This document shows positions 23,942 through 36,164 of a stretch of 64,000 nt of DNA, piece after piece. The position numbers and the translations under genes were made by a program. The stretch lies in the NCBI GenBank assembly GCA_022393335.1, contig JAJEKB010020803.1, positions 756,940-820,939 of the forward strand, in the 5' to 3' direction. The notes under the pieces are model-generated. The model was not told the DNA's origin, ran no database searches, and saw only the letters and a list, made by a program, of their open reading frames with translations. Each line of letters opens with the position of its first letter. The stretch's first letter is position 1. The stretch comes from Macrotrachela quadricornifera. Its lineage: Eukaryota; Rotifera; Eurotatoria; Philodinida; Philodinidae.

Positions 23942-24497
23942 GATATACCAAAAGCTTGTATCACGATATCTAAAAGATCTTGTCGGATGAAATGACCTAT
24001 TCAGAAATAGAGGAACAAATATATCAAGTTGTAGAGGTTTTCGATGCGCATCAAATGATGTATAGTAAATCCTGTTTTTATAGAACTTTGAAGGAGCTAG
24101 AATCAATTTACTGACACACAATTACACATCCGTATCCATCCATATTCACACCTATACCCACGGACGATAAAATAATGATTATTGTGATTCTTGTTATTAA
24201 TTGAAAACATTTGTAAAATATTATTTCTCGAATGCGACTATGGAGAGTTTTTGACAGACTACAACTTCATACATGTACCATTTTCGGTCATCTGATGAAT
24301 GTGAACGTGAATATGTAGCCGTCTATCAGTAAATTGGCTTTGGTTCTTTCAAAGCTCTGTGAAGTCAGGATTTACTATATATCATTTGATGCGTATCGAA
24401 AACCTCTATAGCATGATATTTTTGTTCCTTTATTTCTGAATAGGTCATCTCATCCGACAACATCCTTAAAATGCTATGATACGAACTTTTGTTATAG
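23942..24497. repeat. Inverted duplication of an unknown reading-frame fragment
   Basis: The arm at about 23942-24113 is repeated inverted at about 24328-24497, roughly 80% identical by eye. Read outward-in, both copies keep the same reading frame: SDEMTYSEIEEQIYQ..VFDAHQMMYSKS on plus and SDEMTYSEIKEQKYH..VFDTHQMIYSKS on minus. The minus copy continues upstream as an open frame to 24655 (96 aa). The plus copy has a stop just before SDEM. I do not recognise the protein. Confidence 0.6.
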
Positions 24498-24655
24498 TCT
24501 AAGTAGAACAGATGAAAATACTCAGCGTCTAAAAACATGTCGAAAGATCCCTCAAGATGCCCTATAATATGCAATTTACAAACGTTTTCTTCGAAAAAAA
24601 TGTTTAATTGTGAGGAGCCTACTACATTTACGACAACGTCGTCAGTTGTAAACAA

Positions 24656-26872
24656 AACTGAGGCAATTATATTTCGTGTATTTCAGTAAAGGAACAAGTG
24701 AGCCAGTCTCCACCGCACCGTAGTTGTACTATATGGAGTAGAAATAACTTCAATTTTCAGACAACTCAATATGTTCTTAAAATCTGAAAGTTTTCATGTA
24801 TTGGAAATACCAATCAATGCTGCCTTTTATCATAGGTGTATATTTAATAGTCTCAAAGACTACATTGTTTTGGGGAAACATAATTATTAATGATGTACCT
24901 AACTTCCGTTTCTTCTTCGCAAACTATGACATAGATATCGTAAGGCTATTTTGGACTAGACTTTTACATCATGGAATTTATCTCTTAATAAATGTTTATT
25001 TATAAATAACGTTCAATAAGTAATAATTCATTACTTTTTAGGTTGAGTGAATATTTGAGTAGTACCATCCAAAACACATGTCATATCAAGGTCGAGAATA
25101 GAGCCACTAAGACTGAAGCAAATCATTTCGGCTTTTAGGTGAAGAAAGAGCATGGTGTGAACTTTATTTTCATATAAATAGATTTAGAATTACTCATGTA
25201 CTTGAATGTTCGATAAGGAACAGGACAAACTTTAGTAGGCAGTTTTTAGGCTATGAAGTTCAAACAGGACTGCCAGCTGTACTCCATTTCAACTCTTTGT
25301 ACCTTTGGAATACGCATTTTTGTACCACATTTAAGCTTTTTACATCTTCCACTACTTATGAACTACGTGTCAACAGAGACTCTGGAAACCATCTGTTTGA
25401 GCCTTAAATTATATTCTAGAACTGTTCTTTTTTTACTTCTTAATAGCGTGCTGATAGTCAAACTGAGTTTTCGATAGAGCAATAAAATGATGTGTTAAGA
25501 TTTTTGCTATAATGACGAACGAAAATGATCGAATAAATGAGAAAGTAACAAGAATAGAGTTAGTTAACTCAAACAGTACCAAATCTAACGCATCAGATAT
25601 TAATTTGATTCTTCAAAAAATAATAATAATCCATTCACAGTTCTCCGCAGAAAAGCTCTTGACAATATGGAAAACCTAAAGGTTTCCCTCGGCAACATCT
25701 GAAGTTAAATTATAATCTAAAACAAGAAAGTCACAGATGAATGGAAAAATTTTTCGCTTCACAAAGGTCAACAACGACAAGGACGTATCTCATGTTTAAG
25801 AAAAGTATTTTTGATTTTTTCGAAGTGTTGATTTTTCTCAGTTTTACTTACACTAATTTTCACCAAAACCATCATTTTTGGCAGCAAAAGTGTATAACAA
25901 ATGTTCTAAATTGAATGTAAGAAGGATATTTCTATTTTACTTATTCTTTTCTATATTTGTTTTTTCCTCATCAATGTCTCATTTACTTTCGAACAAGTGT
26001 CGTTTGTATAGCTGTCTTCAATGACAATATTGTAAAGAAAAGTTTTTGTATTGTGGACCAATGTCTTGTTTTTGAGTAGATTCACAACTGTACGCACGTT
26101 TCTTAGTAGTTTGAAAGGAAATTCTCATTGAGAGAGGTTATCTGAATCATAAATTGTATATAACTATTCCTGAACTCCAGCTCTCTCTCTAAATAGAAAT
26201 TGATTGAAAGTGACAAGATTTTCGTGCACATTGGGACCAATAGAAGATACTATCCAGCGCTAATGCGAAACTCTTTCAGTCGCAAGTATCTCGAGTCATT
26301 TTTTGTGTAACAACGCTTACGTTAGTTAATCTCGATAGACAGTGTTCTTTTTAATGATCATATTTACTTTATTTACTGAAACGTTTTCTTTAGAAAACAC
26401 TTAATTTCTGGGCTTATTGTTTGCGATAAAACAATATTTTCGATAATTTTTTGCAAGAGGAAAAGTCAATAGGAAGTCTTTTATGGGACTACTTTGATTT
26501 TTGGAGAAAAACTATGTATCCAATAGATGTACCCTATTTAGAAAAATTTTGTACCTCACATGTACGCCATTTGAGACTTATGAGATGGCGACCCTAAATT
26601 CAAAGGAAAAAAATAAGTATAATCCAACATAACTTTGTTTCTACTCAAGCAATCAGGATGCGGATGGTCCCACTGGCCCACATTCTTAGTGAAGTATGTG
26701 CACACAAACTTTTAGAGCTCTGACACTCATGACGGTTAAGATTCGGAGAGGAAGGGAGCGACTGGCTCATGCTTGTATTCTAACTACTATGCTCATTCGT
26801 CACGAACCTATGATGTGAACTATATTGTCGTATAGAAATTTGTTTCTTTACATCTATCCGAAAATATCAATT
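24656..26872. other. Intergenic, no gene seen
   Basis: Short hydrophobic frames (24796-25005, 25253-25477) lack a start context and any domain. No strong repeats were found. Confidence 0.4.
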
Positions 26873-26886
26873 CTTTTTTTTTTCAG
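26873..26886 (+). promoter_or_regulatory. Splice acceptor just upstream of the monooxygenase ATG (candidate trans-splice site)
   Basis: A T-rich run ending in ttttcag (AG at 26885-26886) lies 32 nt before the ATG at 26919. Bdelloid rotifers are known to add a spliced leader to many mRNAs, so this may be a trans-splice acceptor. A 5' UTR cis-intron would look the same. Confidence 0.5.
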
Positions 26887-26918
26887 TTAAAGCAAGATAT
26901 TTACAAACAAGTACCACA

Positions 26919-28205
26919 ATGTCTTTGTCAGAATGCTGTGCTGATGATACTAACATAAGGAACATAATCGTAGTAGGAGGAAGTCTCGGAGGATTATTTG
27001 CAGGGGTAGCATTCAAACGACTGAATTACAACGTCCATATCCTAGAGCGAAATCCTACACCTCTTTTACACGACCAAGGTGCAGGTATCATTGCAGGTGC
27101 AGAAACTCGAGAATACATCGAAAAGTTTGACAAATCGAAACGGGACATCGTAGTAAAGTCGGCATTTCGTCACTACCTCGATATTCAAGGGAACGTCATA
27201 CATCGAGAAGATTGGCCTCAATACATGACTAGTTGGGATTTAATATATTATATTCTACGAGCGAATTTCGATGGGATCAAGAGTGAATACTGTAAAGTGC
27301 CAGATCAAGCAGATGGAAAAGCAATTTACGATTATGACGCAAACGTAATTGATATGAAAGTCGAGAATGATCAAGTAACTGTATTCTACGAACAAAATAA
27401 TCAGAAAAAGTCAATAAAAGGCGACATCTTGATCGCAGCAGATGGATCGTCGAGCAGCATTCGAACACTACTGTATCCAAATATCGAACGAAAGTATGCT
27501 GGTTATGTGGCCTGGCGTGGAACAATTCTCGAATCAGAAGCATCTGAATCCCTCAAATCGACTTTCGTCGAATGCTTCACATTCTTTCATGCACCTGGTA
27601 CGCAAATTCTCTCCTACGTCATTCCTGGACAGAATGGAACAATAAAACGAGGAGATCGGTTGATAAATTGGGTATGGTATTGCAATTGTGAGAATTTATC
27701 TAAAGTGCTCATCGATTGCGACGGAAAAACACATCGATGGACATTGCCTCTTGGAAAGGTCGATCCTAAAGTCTGGAATGATCAAAAAAATCTTGCAAAT
27801 GACATCCTACCGCCTCAGTTTGTAGAGTTAGTCAATAAAACGCGGTCGCCATTTGTACAAGCTATCACTGATGTTCTTACACCACAAGCATGTCACTATG
27901 GCGGTAGAGTTGTGCTTGTTGGTGATGCATTAGCTGGATTCCGACCGCATACAGTTGCTAGCACGAGTCAAGCTGCTTTTCATGCCCTACAATTGTGTGA
28001 GAACATGAAAAGCTGGGATGAATGGATGAAGAAGAAGAATTTATATGAAGAGACTGTGATGGAGTTTGCAAGACATGGTGTTCAGCATGGACAAAAGCTA
28101 GGCACTGTATCTCAATTCGGCCATCACATACTCGATGGAAAGATGAGTATGGCTCCTCCATCAATACGGGACTGTGTATTGTGTTGTCGAACAGTTGGAT
28201 TATGA
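26919..28205 (+). CDS. FAD-dependent monooxygenase, 2,6-dihydroxypyridine 3-monooxygenase-like, 428 aa
   Basis: A class A flavoprotein hydroxylase: it would use NAD(P)H and O2 to hydroxylate an aromatic or heteroaromatic substrate. The Rossmann FAD motif is IIVVGGSLGGLFAG (16-29), followed by an acidic strand end, HILER (40-44). The DG motif is AADGSSSSIR (173-182) and the GD motif is VGDALAGFRPH (334-344). YAGYVAWRG (193-201), NWVWY and SPFVQAITD resemble the bacterial dihydroxypyridine/salicylate hydroxylase branch. The length (428) is normal for that group. The gene is a single uninterrupted exon, unlike the LRR and astacin genes, and such enzymes are mainly bacterial or fungal, so horizontal acquisition is likely. 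It has no targeting signal and the substrate is unknown. A likely poly(A) signal (AATAAA) lies near 28289. Confidence 0.88.
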   Translation: MSLSECCADDTNIRNIIVVGGSLGGLFAGVAFKRLNYNVHILERNPTPLLHDQGAGIIAGAETREYIEKFDKSKRDIVVKSAFRHYLDIQGNVIHREDWPQYMTSWDLIYYILRANFDGIKSEYCKVPDQADGKAIYDYDANVIDMKVENDQVTVFYEQNNQKKSIKGDILIAADGSSSSIRTLLYPNIERKYAGYVAWRGTILESEASESLKSTFVECFTFFHAPGTQILSYVIPGQNGTIKRGDRLINWVWYCNCENLSKVLIDCDGKTHRWTLPLGKVDPKVWNDQKNLANDILPPQFVELVNKTRSPFVQAITDVLTPQACHYGGRVVLVGDALAGFRPHTVASTSQAAFHALQLCENMKSWDEWMKKKNLYEETVMEFARHGVQHGQKLGTVSQFGHHILDGKMSMAPPSIRDCVLCCRTVGL

Positions 28206-29393
28206 TATGATAATTAGAATTCATTTTAGTTTTTTCGATTGTTTTTGACTTTAAATGGATCCAATCAGTGTTTCCACTTGTACACTGAAAATAAAAAGGG
28301 TTTGATACGAAACTAAAAAAGCATTTTGCCCTTTTCAACGAATTCGAAATCCTTTTAGTATAAGTACACTTTACTGGTCACATTTGGTTTTTTGAATTTT
28401 ATGCTTCCTATGAAATTCTTAGACGTTGGAAGCTGTAGGGCAGAAGAAAATCTGTGACGATCGACAATATATAGCCGGTACCAGGACATCAGTGTAACTT
28501 CAAAGTTCTTGATCTTCTAATGTCACTTTAAAAGATAGTAATGAGAAAATCGTTTGACCTCAGCGTTATCTAAAAGCCAATGTGAATAAAGCCATAATAG
28601 GTTCATAAGGATGTTTTTATCTATCTTAAGCTACCCAATAAACTTATAAAGGCTTCATCCACATAGATTTTTGAGTTGTTCTGAGACCAAACGATTTTCT
28701 TTCTCTTATTTTTAAAATGAGATAATGGCCACCACGCATTTTAGACATGTATTGATATCCCGGAATCGACTTTACATGGCCGTCCGCCAAGTATTTTCTT
28801 CTATTTTATCGTTTCCAGCATCCAAGAATCTCGAAGGACGTATAGAATCCAAAAAAAAATTTGAGGTAGTCGGTAAAGTGTACTTATACCAAAAAAAGGC
28901 CTATTTCCCACAGTCGAAAAATACTTCACGCAAGTCTTACTTTATATCAAAACAAAAACGTATAGAATCAATGTTATTAAAGCAAACGTACGTCACAGGT
29001 GTCCCTGTTTCACCGCTTATATCTCAGTTACTTTAAGAGTTAAAATTTTATTTTTATACCCCGAGAAAGAGAATCAATTTCTGCATCTACCCATATAAAA
29101 AAAAATCATTTCCTAGCTACTCTAACAATTGATTAATTAGCGGTATAAAATGAAATATCTCAAATATTCGCTTTATCTGTAATGCAGTCAAAGATCATCA
29201 TAGTCAATTTTAAAGTTGAGAAGCGAAAATCAATGAAATACTCATAAGCAATCTTTCTTCAGCAAAAATAAATGGCGTGTTTGCTTTATTTGCCTTGCAG
29301 GTAAACTAAACGCATAGGATATTTTTAAAAATTCACGAAAAATCTAAAATAGTACCGATTGAGTTGAATAATTCGAATTAAATAGAGTTCAGA
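28206..29393. other. Intergenic, no gene seen
   Basis: A 103-codon open frame at 28725-29036 (+) is basic and lacks any recognisable domain or good context; I do not call it a gene. Confidence 0.35.
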
Positions 29394-29787
29394 ACAGAGA
29401 CGTGCACCGTCCGCGCGGCCGCCCTAGGTCAAAAAAACTTCAAAAATTATTTTAAAGAAAAATCAACTTTCATGTCTTCGGGACGATATCTGCGCATCGT
29501 TTATGTTAAATGCAAAGTTAAAAAAATGAGATGCCATTATCAGAATAATTACTGTTAAAAGAAACCAAAATTCACCATTTCGACTACTAAAAATTATTTG
29601 CAATAAAATTTTATGAAATTTGATTTTCTTATAACAGTAATAATTCTAATAATGGCATCTCATTTTTTTGACTTTTCATTTAACATACACGATGCACAGA
29701 TATCATCTCGAAGACATAAAAGTTGATTTTTCTTTAAAATATTTTTTAGAGTTTTTTTGACCTAGGGCGGGCGGTACACGTCTCTGT
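29394..29787. repeat. Foldback/MITE element, ~394 bp, termini ACAGAGACGTG
   Basis: The termini ACAGAGACGTGCACCG (29394) and CGGTACACGTCTCTGT (ends 29787) are inverted. The symmetry continues through CCTAGGTCAAAAAAAC, AAAGAAAAATCAACTTT and GAGATGCCATTAT almost to the centre. The ends begin CAGAG, as in many hAT elements, but no 8-bp duplication is visible. It could be a non-autonomous hAT. Confidence 0.8.
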
Positions 29788-31763
29788 GAGGCGATACTTA
29801 TCCTTTCTTCTTATTCCAGACTTGACCAAGAACATTTTCACTTTCTTAAGTACTTGTTTACTGAGATGACAAGACAAATTCATTTAGAAAAGTGTTGTAG
29901 GTTCTGCATTTCAGTCACATTAGATTAGCTTGACAAGCTCTTCAAAAGAGCGCACTGCTGACATTTACAATGGAGGTGCTTGTGTTTTCAGTTAAGGAGA
30001 TTAGACATATTCGAATCAAATGAAAGCTCTCGTTGTGAAACAAACTTTGCGATCCACATATTTTGTATTCGACAAAATTGATGTTTCCCATAAAAACTCA
30101 ATGGCTCAATAGTTTGTAAGAAAAAATTAATGGTAAGTATAACATACTATTAATAGTATATATGTATCTGTACAAAGTTTGAGCTCAATCGGCGTAGCTA
30201 TTCTTGAGAAATAATTTATTTTGGACTCCGTTTTTCGGTATTTTCGTTTTTTGGATTTTTCGTAAAGTGCTTATAAAATCTCGAGAATTCAATATTTTTT
30301 AAATCGGCTTGCGCCAAAATTTATCAAATTCTTCTTTCTAAAACACATATTAAATTGACCAAAATTTATAAATCACGATTCTTCAGCTTGTGTGGAATTC
30401 GGGTGTAACCTACATACAATGGCTCATATACAACATAGTCCTTTTACTAAGATGATTTTTTTTTCTTCAGTTGGTTTTTTCCAAGCATGAGTCAGTACCT
30501 TGAATAAGTGATTTCTTTTCTCTTTCATATATTAGATTTTTTTACCACTATGAGTCAATACTTTTGTTCGAATGATATTACTCGATTACATCACGTCTTG
30601 TCTTTGCTCGTTTATATTATCTTTATGTTTTCTTTTGATCTATAGATTTATGTGTGTATATTTATAAGATTGTTGTTTTTCTGTTCCCTTCCAATGAGCA
30701 TTTGATAAAGGAACATAATTGTAAGAAGAAAAGGAAATCTATAACAATTTATTTTATTTATTTTTCTATTCTATATATATTTTTTCGCAACGATAAAAAT
30801 GTAAAAAAAATAATATTAGATGAAATGGTTAATCAGTGATAGCTGTCTTTAGTCTAGGTTTTGAATAAGAGCTCAACAATGTTGTTTATGAGAAAAATAT
30901 GTAATTCAAACATTGAATTCAATATTTCATGTCAGTTTGAACTGGTGGCGGCACCACAGTGGGATGATAACTTAGCCATGAGAATTTCTTAAAGACTTTG
31001 CAAAATAAAACGATTGTTTCGTTTCAAACGATATCGCAGCATACTACTTGTTAAATTGCAGAGATTTTCCTAGTTTTCTATTCATTCTTTATTGAGAATC
31101 ACAACAAAAGTTCATAACAAAACATTGTACTTAGAAATACAACCTTATAGATGTAGAATCTTAGTCTGTTATTCTTTTGTTAAACAAAGAAGCACGCCAG
31201 AGATGATTAATTCGCTGTCACTCTAAATCTAATAGCTCACAATTTCATGACGCTATTTGAATCGCAAATTATTTATATTATTATTGACAACGAACAAATC
31301 CAAATCTAAATGGTAAGGCTTTAGTGTCAAAGTTCAAAATATTTTCTTAGACGTACCGCTCCCGTAATTAAGTATAGTGTTGTTGTTGACGCCTTATCTC
31401 AACAAATCCATAGTAGATGCAAATACTATATATCGAATTAAAACTTAAACCCGCTGAATCCAAGCTCAAATTCAAAATATGGTGTGTCAAATTCAAACTA
31501 AACCATACCAAATCTCAAGGCATCTAGTTTGTTGCATTCTTACGTGAAAGAAGAGCGAAAGACAGTTGTCTTAAGGCTCCCCCTCCCCCCTTCACAAACC
31601 AACTTTGTCATTTCTCATCCGATTTCGACGAAAATCTCTGAGAAACGAATGAGTTACAGTCAATTTATTGGTCAAAAATACCCTCCACGCGGGCAAGGTT
31701 TTCGATATAAGAGTATTGGCTAATCATATCGGCATAGTCATTAACTTGTAAGTGCCATTAGGG
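29788..31763. other. Intergenic, no gene seen
   Basis: A+T-rich; repeat-like fragments occur but no gene can be supported. The frame at 30654-30839 is low-complexity. Confidence 0.35.
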
Positions 31764-31925
31764 CCAGATCCTAATAGACTCCGATTTTTTAATTCTCCTT
31801 TGTTTGATTTTTAAAAGTGCTTTTTCAAAAAATCTTCAAATTCAAAGGAGTAATAAAAATGAAATTTCTAAGTTTTTTATTCAGTAAAACAGAAATTCAA
31901 AAACCGGACTCTATTAGGATCTAGC
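31764..31925. repeat. Short MITE (~160 bp)
   Basis: CCAGATCCTAATAGACTCCG at 31764 and CCGGACTCTATTAGGATCT near 31905-31922 are inverted repeats of about 35 bp with few mismatches, around an A+T-rich centre. Confidence 0.7.
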
Positions 31926-32916
31926 TACACCTGTCCTCTATATAATAAAAAAAGAATATCCCTTCTCTATTGAGTTGTTGTTAAGAAAGACGTGCTCGCG
32001 TAAACTGTCTACTCAAAAAAATTGATTTTGAGAAAAGTGGAAACGAAGTTTTAGAAATGGATTTTTACAGCCAAATCCCAAAAAAACATGTTTACATGTT
32101 ATATTTTCAATATATACCAATGGACTTTTTTAAAGCGCGTAACAAGTGAGTAAGCTAACGCCATCTCTCATACTTAATATGACAAAAAATGTTATGTGCA
32201 ATGCGGTTATATGGAACAATAAGCAGTTTTTCAAAAACTGAAAACCATAAAAATTTTGAGCAAAACAGAGTAGTAGAGTAGAAATTTTTTACGATAAATC
32301 TTTCAAAAAACCATACATATTCCGAAAGAGGAAATTTCGGTGCATTTTCCTATACTAAAAATTCAATATTGATTTATTTTCGAAGAAGTCATTTTTCTGA
32401 GGGGGGGGTCCTTAAATTCAGTCGTTTTTCATAAAAATTCTGAAGTAGACTTCGGTTTGTGACTATCTTTGTCATGTTATATCTGTCGCAATCTGTGGAG
32501 GATGAAGAGGAGTACAAATTTCTATCGCTATACTACAACAGTCATTTTAGATCGTGTTCCATTAAAAGCGTCAAAATTGCAAAGTTATATTCAACTCTAA
32601 GGTCGAGCTGCCCATCATTAGCTCTGTACAAATAAATGCAAATGCTTCGTTCATTTTGAAACGAGCAGCGTTCTTGATGAGAATCAAAGTTGAAAAAATG
32701 TTTACTACACTTTACCTTGGAAAAACTTGTAGGCAGAGCCTGGGATGGAAATTTCTAGCGCCGTTCCCAGCTGTTATGTTAGCTAGAAGTCATGTCATTT
32801 AACCCTTTACGGCTGGATGTTGCCTTTTGGCAACATCTGACCGCAACGGTACAAAAATTTGAAAAAAGTGAATTATTTTTTGCCGATAAAAGACCAATAA
32901 TTTGCTGTTAGTTTTA

Positions 32917-33509
32917 CGAGGAAACCACCCCAACTGTTTACAAGCTTTTGGCTATAGGTAGCCCTCAGTGAAACTAAGAAAAACCTAAAAGGGTTCGTGC
33001 CCATGGTGTGTTCCAGGTGAGATATCAAGTTTTTAGTACATTTTCGGTATAGCACCCCCACTTTTACAGCAAAGCTATACTTTCGAATTTTCACTTGAAA
33101 TTTTGCGCACATGAAGACCTCAGCTAGACTAGCTTGCATAAAAAATTTCAGAAGTTTTGAACAAAGTCTCTTGAAGATACAGAACTATCGAGAAACAGAT
33201 CTTTTTCCATACATAGTGTATATAGGATGCATTTTTCGAACCTCGGTATGTCATAAAGACTTTGTTCAAAACTTCTGAAATTTTTTATGCAAGCTAATCT
33301 AGCTGAGGTCTTCATGTGCGCAAAGTTTCAAGTGAAAATTCAAAAGTATAGCTCTGCTGTAAAAGTGGGGGTGCTATAGCGAAAATGCACTAAAAACTTG
33401 ATATCTCACCCGGAACACACCATGGGTACGAACCCTTTTAGGAGTTTCTTAGTTTCATTGAGGGCTACCTATGGCCAAAAGCTTGTAAACAGTTGGGATG
33501 GTTCCTTCG
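32917..33509. repeat. Foldback element with ~255-bp arms
   Basis: The left arm, about 32917-33172, is repeated inverted at about 33255-33509 around a ~80-bp loop. Shared blocks: CAACTGTTTACAAGCTTTTG, AAAAGGGTTCGT, ATGGTGTGTTCC, GAGATATCAAGTTTTTAGT, CATGAAGACCTCAGCTAG, TTCAGAAGTTTTGAACAAAG. The open frames at 32873-33139 (-) and 33398-33613 (+) are the two arms and not genes. Confidence 0.9.
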
Positions 33510-34432
33510 TTAGTGACTCCAAACACTATGCTCTTTCCACTTTTCTCAGTTCTCGCTCTAGAAACAGAGTTATTCCGAGGTCTCTCAATAAGTATTGTTT
33601 TATGAAATCTTAAATAGTATTAAACGTAAAGACTTAATTGAACTGTTAAGATATAGTTCAGACATTCAATTATTAGATAATTAAATATGTTAAATTTTAA
33701 CTCTCTAACTGTTCAACTATTGAAACGTTTTTAATAGACGTTCTCATCCTCACCCTCACAATACGATTCTGTACGGAGATCGTAATGGTCAAAATAAGTT
33801 ATAGTTTTTGAAATTAAGAAATATCTCGTAAATCCTGTGAATGTTTATAGAACTCACAAATCATCTCCCGAACCTTTTGAAAATGGTATACAATAAGATT
33901 TAGGACAATAACAAACTATTTGAGGGATATATGAGAGAGTTTATGAAAATAATATATCTTTAAAACGGTATATAAAAGTGCAAAGTATGACAAACGTTTT
34001 TAACGTTTATAAGCTTCAAATACTCTTTCATATACGGTAAAAAGGATTCGTCATACGTTGCATTTTCATATACTCTTTAAGAGGTACTTTCTTCTACCTT
34101 TTTTTACAGTAATTCGTATATATGTTGAATCTAAATCTCCGTCAGATGATCTACACAAGAACGTAGTACCTAATATAGTAGTTCCATCAACACTATGATC
34201 AGTTCTGCACATATTAGCAGATTTTTTTCAACCATCAAGTCTTTCTGTATACGAAATCGAAGTTGGTTCATCGATCGAAAGAAAACAAATACAAATTAGA
34301 TTTTAAGATAGAGTTTATAAAGAAATACAATTTCAAAAACACAAATTATTTGTTAATGAATAACTTTTTAAAATAGATATGAATGTCAGAGAGTGATTGG
34401 GAACGAGAAATTATGATAATCTGTATCGACGA

Positions 34433-34801
34433 TTATGCATGCATTGGACAGTACTCTTTCGGACCCGCACCATTACCAAATCCACCTGATCGTTTGATAA
34501 CATGACGAATGCATATTTGTCGTCCACACGGGTTCGAAAATATTCCATTGACGCCGTGTTCACATGTTGCAACTGCAAGTAAATGACATCCTTTTACACT
34601 ACACAGTGCTTCGTGATATTGTTGCTGAGAATGTGATTGGAGAGCTGATTGACCTTGACGTTCAACTTTTTCCAGTTTTTGCCTTTGTTCTTGTAATTGA
34701 TGTTCCATTGCTTCCACACGTAATTCCAATTGTTTCGTTGCTTCCACACGAGATTCCAATTGTTCCATTCTGTGTAAAAGAGCTTTTTCATCCAAGGACA
34801 T
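34433..34801 (-). CDS. Small coiled-coil protein with a C-terminal Cys/His cluster, 122 aa
   Basis: A single-exon frame with an ATG at 34801 and a TAA at 34433. Residues about 5-50 are strongly heptad-like (MEQLESRVEATKQLELRVE, LQEQRQKLEKVE), a parallel coiled coil. Residues 67-121 hold C67-x4-C72, C80-x-H82, C92-x4-C97-x2-H100 and C118-x2-H121, enough ligands for two zinc ions in a B-box/RING-like arrangement. I do not recognise a named family. The CSVKGC start resembles CSVNKC in exon 1 of the LRR gene. No transposon feature overlaps it, and the frame is intact in a region otherwise full of decayed repeats, which argues for a real gene. A scaffold or E3-like role is only a guess. Confidence 0.55.
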   Translation of the reverse strand: MSLDEKALLHRMEQLESRVEATKQLELRVEAMEHQLQEQRQKLEKVERQGQSALQSHSQQQYHEALCSVKGCHLLAVATCEHGVNGIFSNPCGRQICIRHVIKRSGGFGNGAGPKEYCPMHA

Positions 34802-35557
34802 TGTTTTAAAATGAAAATATCAGTGAACTCTAAGTTTAACCTAAAAATTAAAAAGAAATATTCCCAATCGATAAATAATATCTGCTTCCATAAAGAGCAT
34901 TAGGACTCAATTATTTGAATAAATCACATTTTAAATGTCGTCTTCTCTGATTCTCTCCATACAAATACATGATATCAACTAGAGCTCTCTGTTCTATGGA
35001 AACTTAATAAAAATGACATTATTCGAAAGAGGTGAAAAACTGAGTATTGGGTAATAGTTTTCAGAAACGATTTTTCGTTAGTCGTGACTAGACTTTTTAA
35101 GAAACTTCTTTTCCTACACATACACATAAATAAATAAGTTTAGAGAAGGGTCAAAATATTACTTACGATCAAAGCCACTAAAATATACTGCGAGGTTTTT
35201 GACTTCATCACTAGCAGTTGTCTCATATATATAGATGAATTGAATTGCGTGGTCTATTGCTTTCAATACACGTGTTAGTAGGTGTGTATAAAAAAGGATA
35301 TTTTTACCTGTATGTGTGGGAGTAGGAGGCAACAAAATGACGCACTATAGTATGACTCATGAGAGAATCTCCCCAAGATAATCCTTACGATCGCCGTAAC
35401 TGTCAAAAACCATAACGTATTCTGTCATTTCCGGGCCATATTTTACTCATTTCATATGCGCAGTATTACGGTCGTATTTCATTGTATTGTAAATGAACGT
35501 AAACGGCTGGATACTCGATTTTTGGACCGTTTACGATCGAAGGTGATTGACCTGAAT

Positions 35558-36164
35558 CCCCAACTGTCAAATCGCTTTTTGGTCGTACATATGTTTAAAC
35601 GATAGACCTCAGTGAGTAATCAAAAACCTCCAAAGAGATCGGTTTCCCGGGTCTTTGTCCCAGAGATATCGAATTTTTACTATATTTTTCAATAGAACAC
35701 CGTGGTCCTCCTCCGGATTCACCGAAAACTCGACTTACGAATTTCAACTTGAAACTTTGTAGAAATAAAGATCTCTATGAGCTTAGTTTATTTTGAAAGT
35801 TTCAAATTTTTTGGTTGCTCCTATCTTAAAGTATGAACATCCAACTTTTTGAACTATAAGTATAGCACAAAATGAAAACGTTTAATGTCCATATTTTAAG
35901 ATAGGAGCAACCAAAAAATTTGAAACTTTCAGAATAAACTAAGCTCATATAGATCTTTATTTCTACAAAGTTTCAAGTTGAAATTCGAAAGTCGAATTTT
36001 TGGTGAACCTGAGGGGGACCACGGTGTTTTGTTAAAAAATTTAGTAAAACGTCGATATCTCTGGAACGAAGAGCCAGGAAACCGAACCCTTTGGAGGTTT
36101 TTAATAACTCGATGAGGTCTATCGTTTAAACATGCACGACCAAAAAGTGATTTGACAGTTGGGG
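35558..36164. repeat. Foldback element with ~270-bp arms
   Basis: The left arm, about 35558-35838, and the right arm, about 35893-36164, are inverted repeats. Shared: CCCCAACTGTCAAATC, CGATAGACCTCA, ACCACGGTGTT-type blocks, CTTGAAACTTTGTAGAAATA, AAATTTTTTGGTTGCTCCTA. The frame at 35929-36246 (-) is one arm. A half copy of the same family lies at about 50790-50940. Confidence 0.9.

Noticed and set aside
28725..29036. 103-codon basic open frame
   Set aside because: No recognisable domain, no promoter or splice context, and composition like the flanks.
32873..33613. Open frames of 88 and 71 codons
   Set aside because: Both lie on the arms of the 32917-33509 foldback element and mirror each other.
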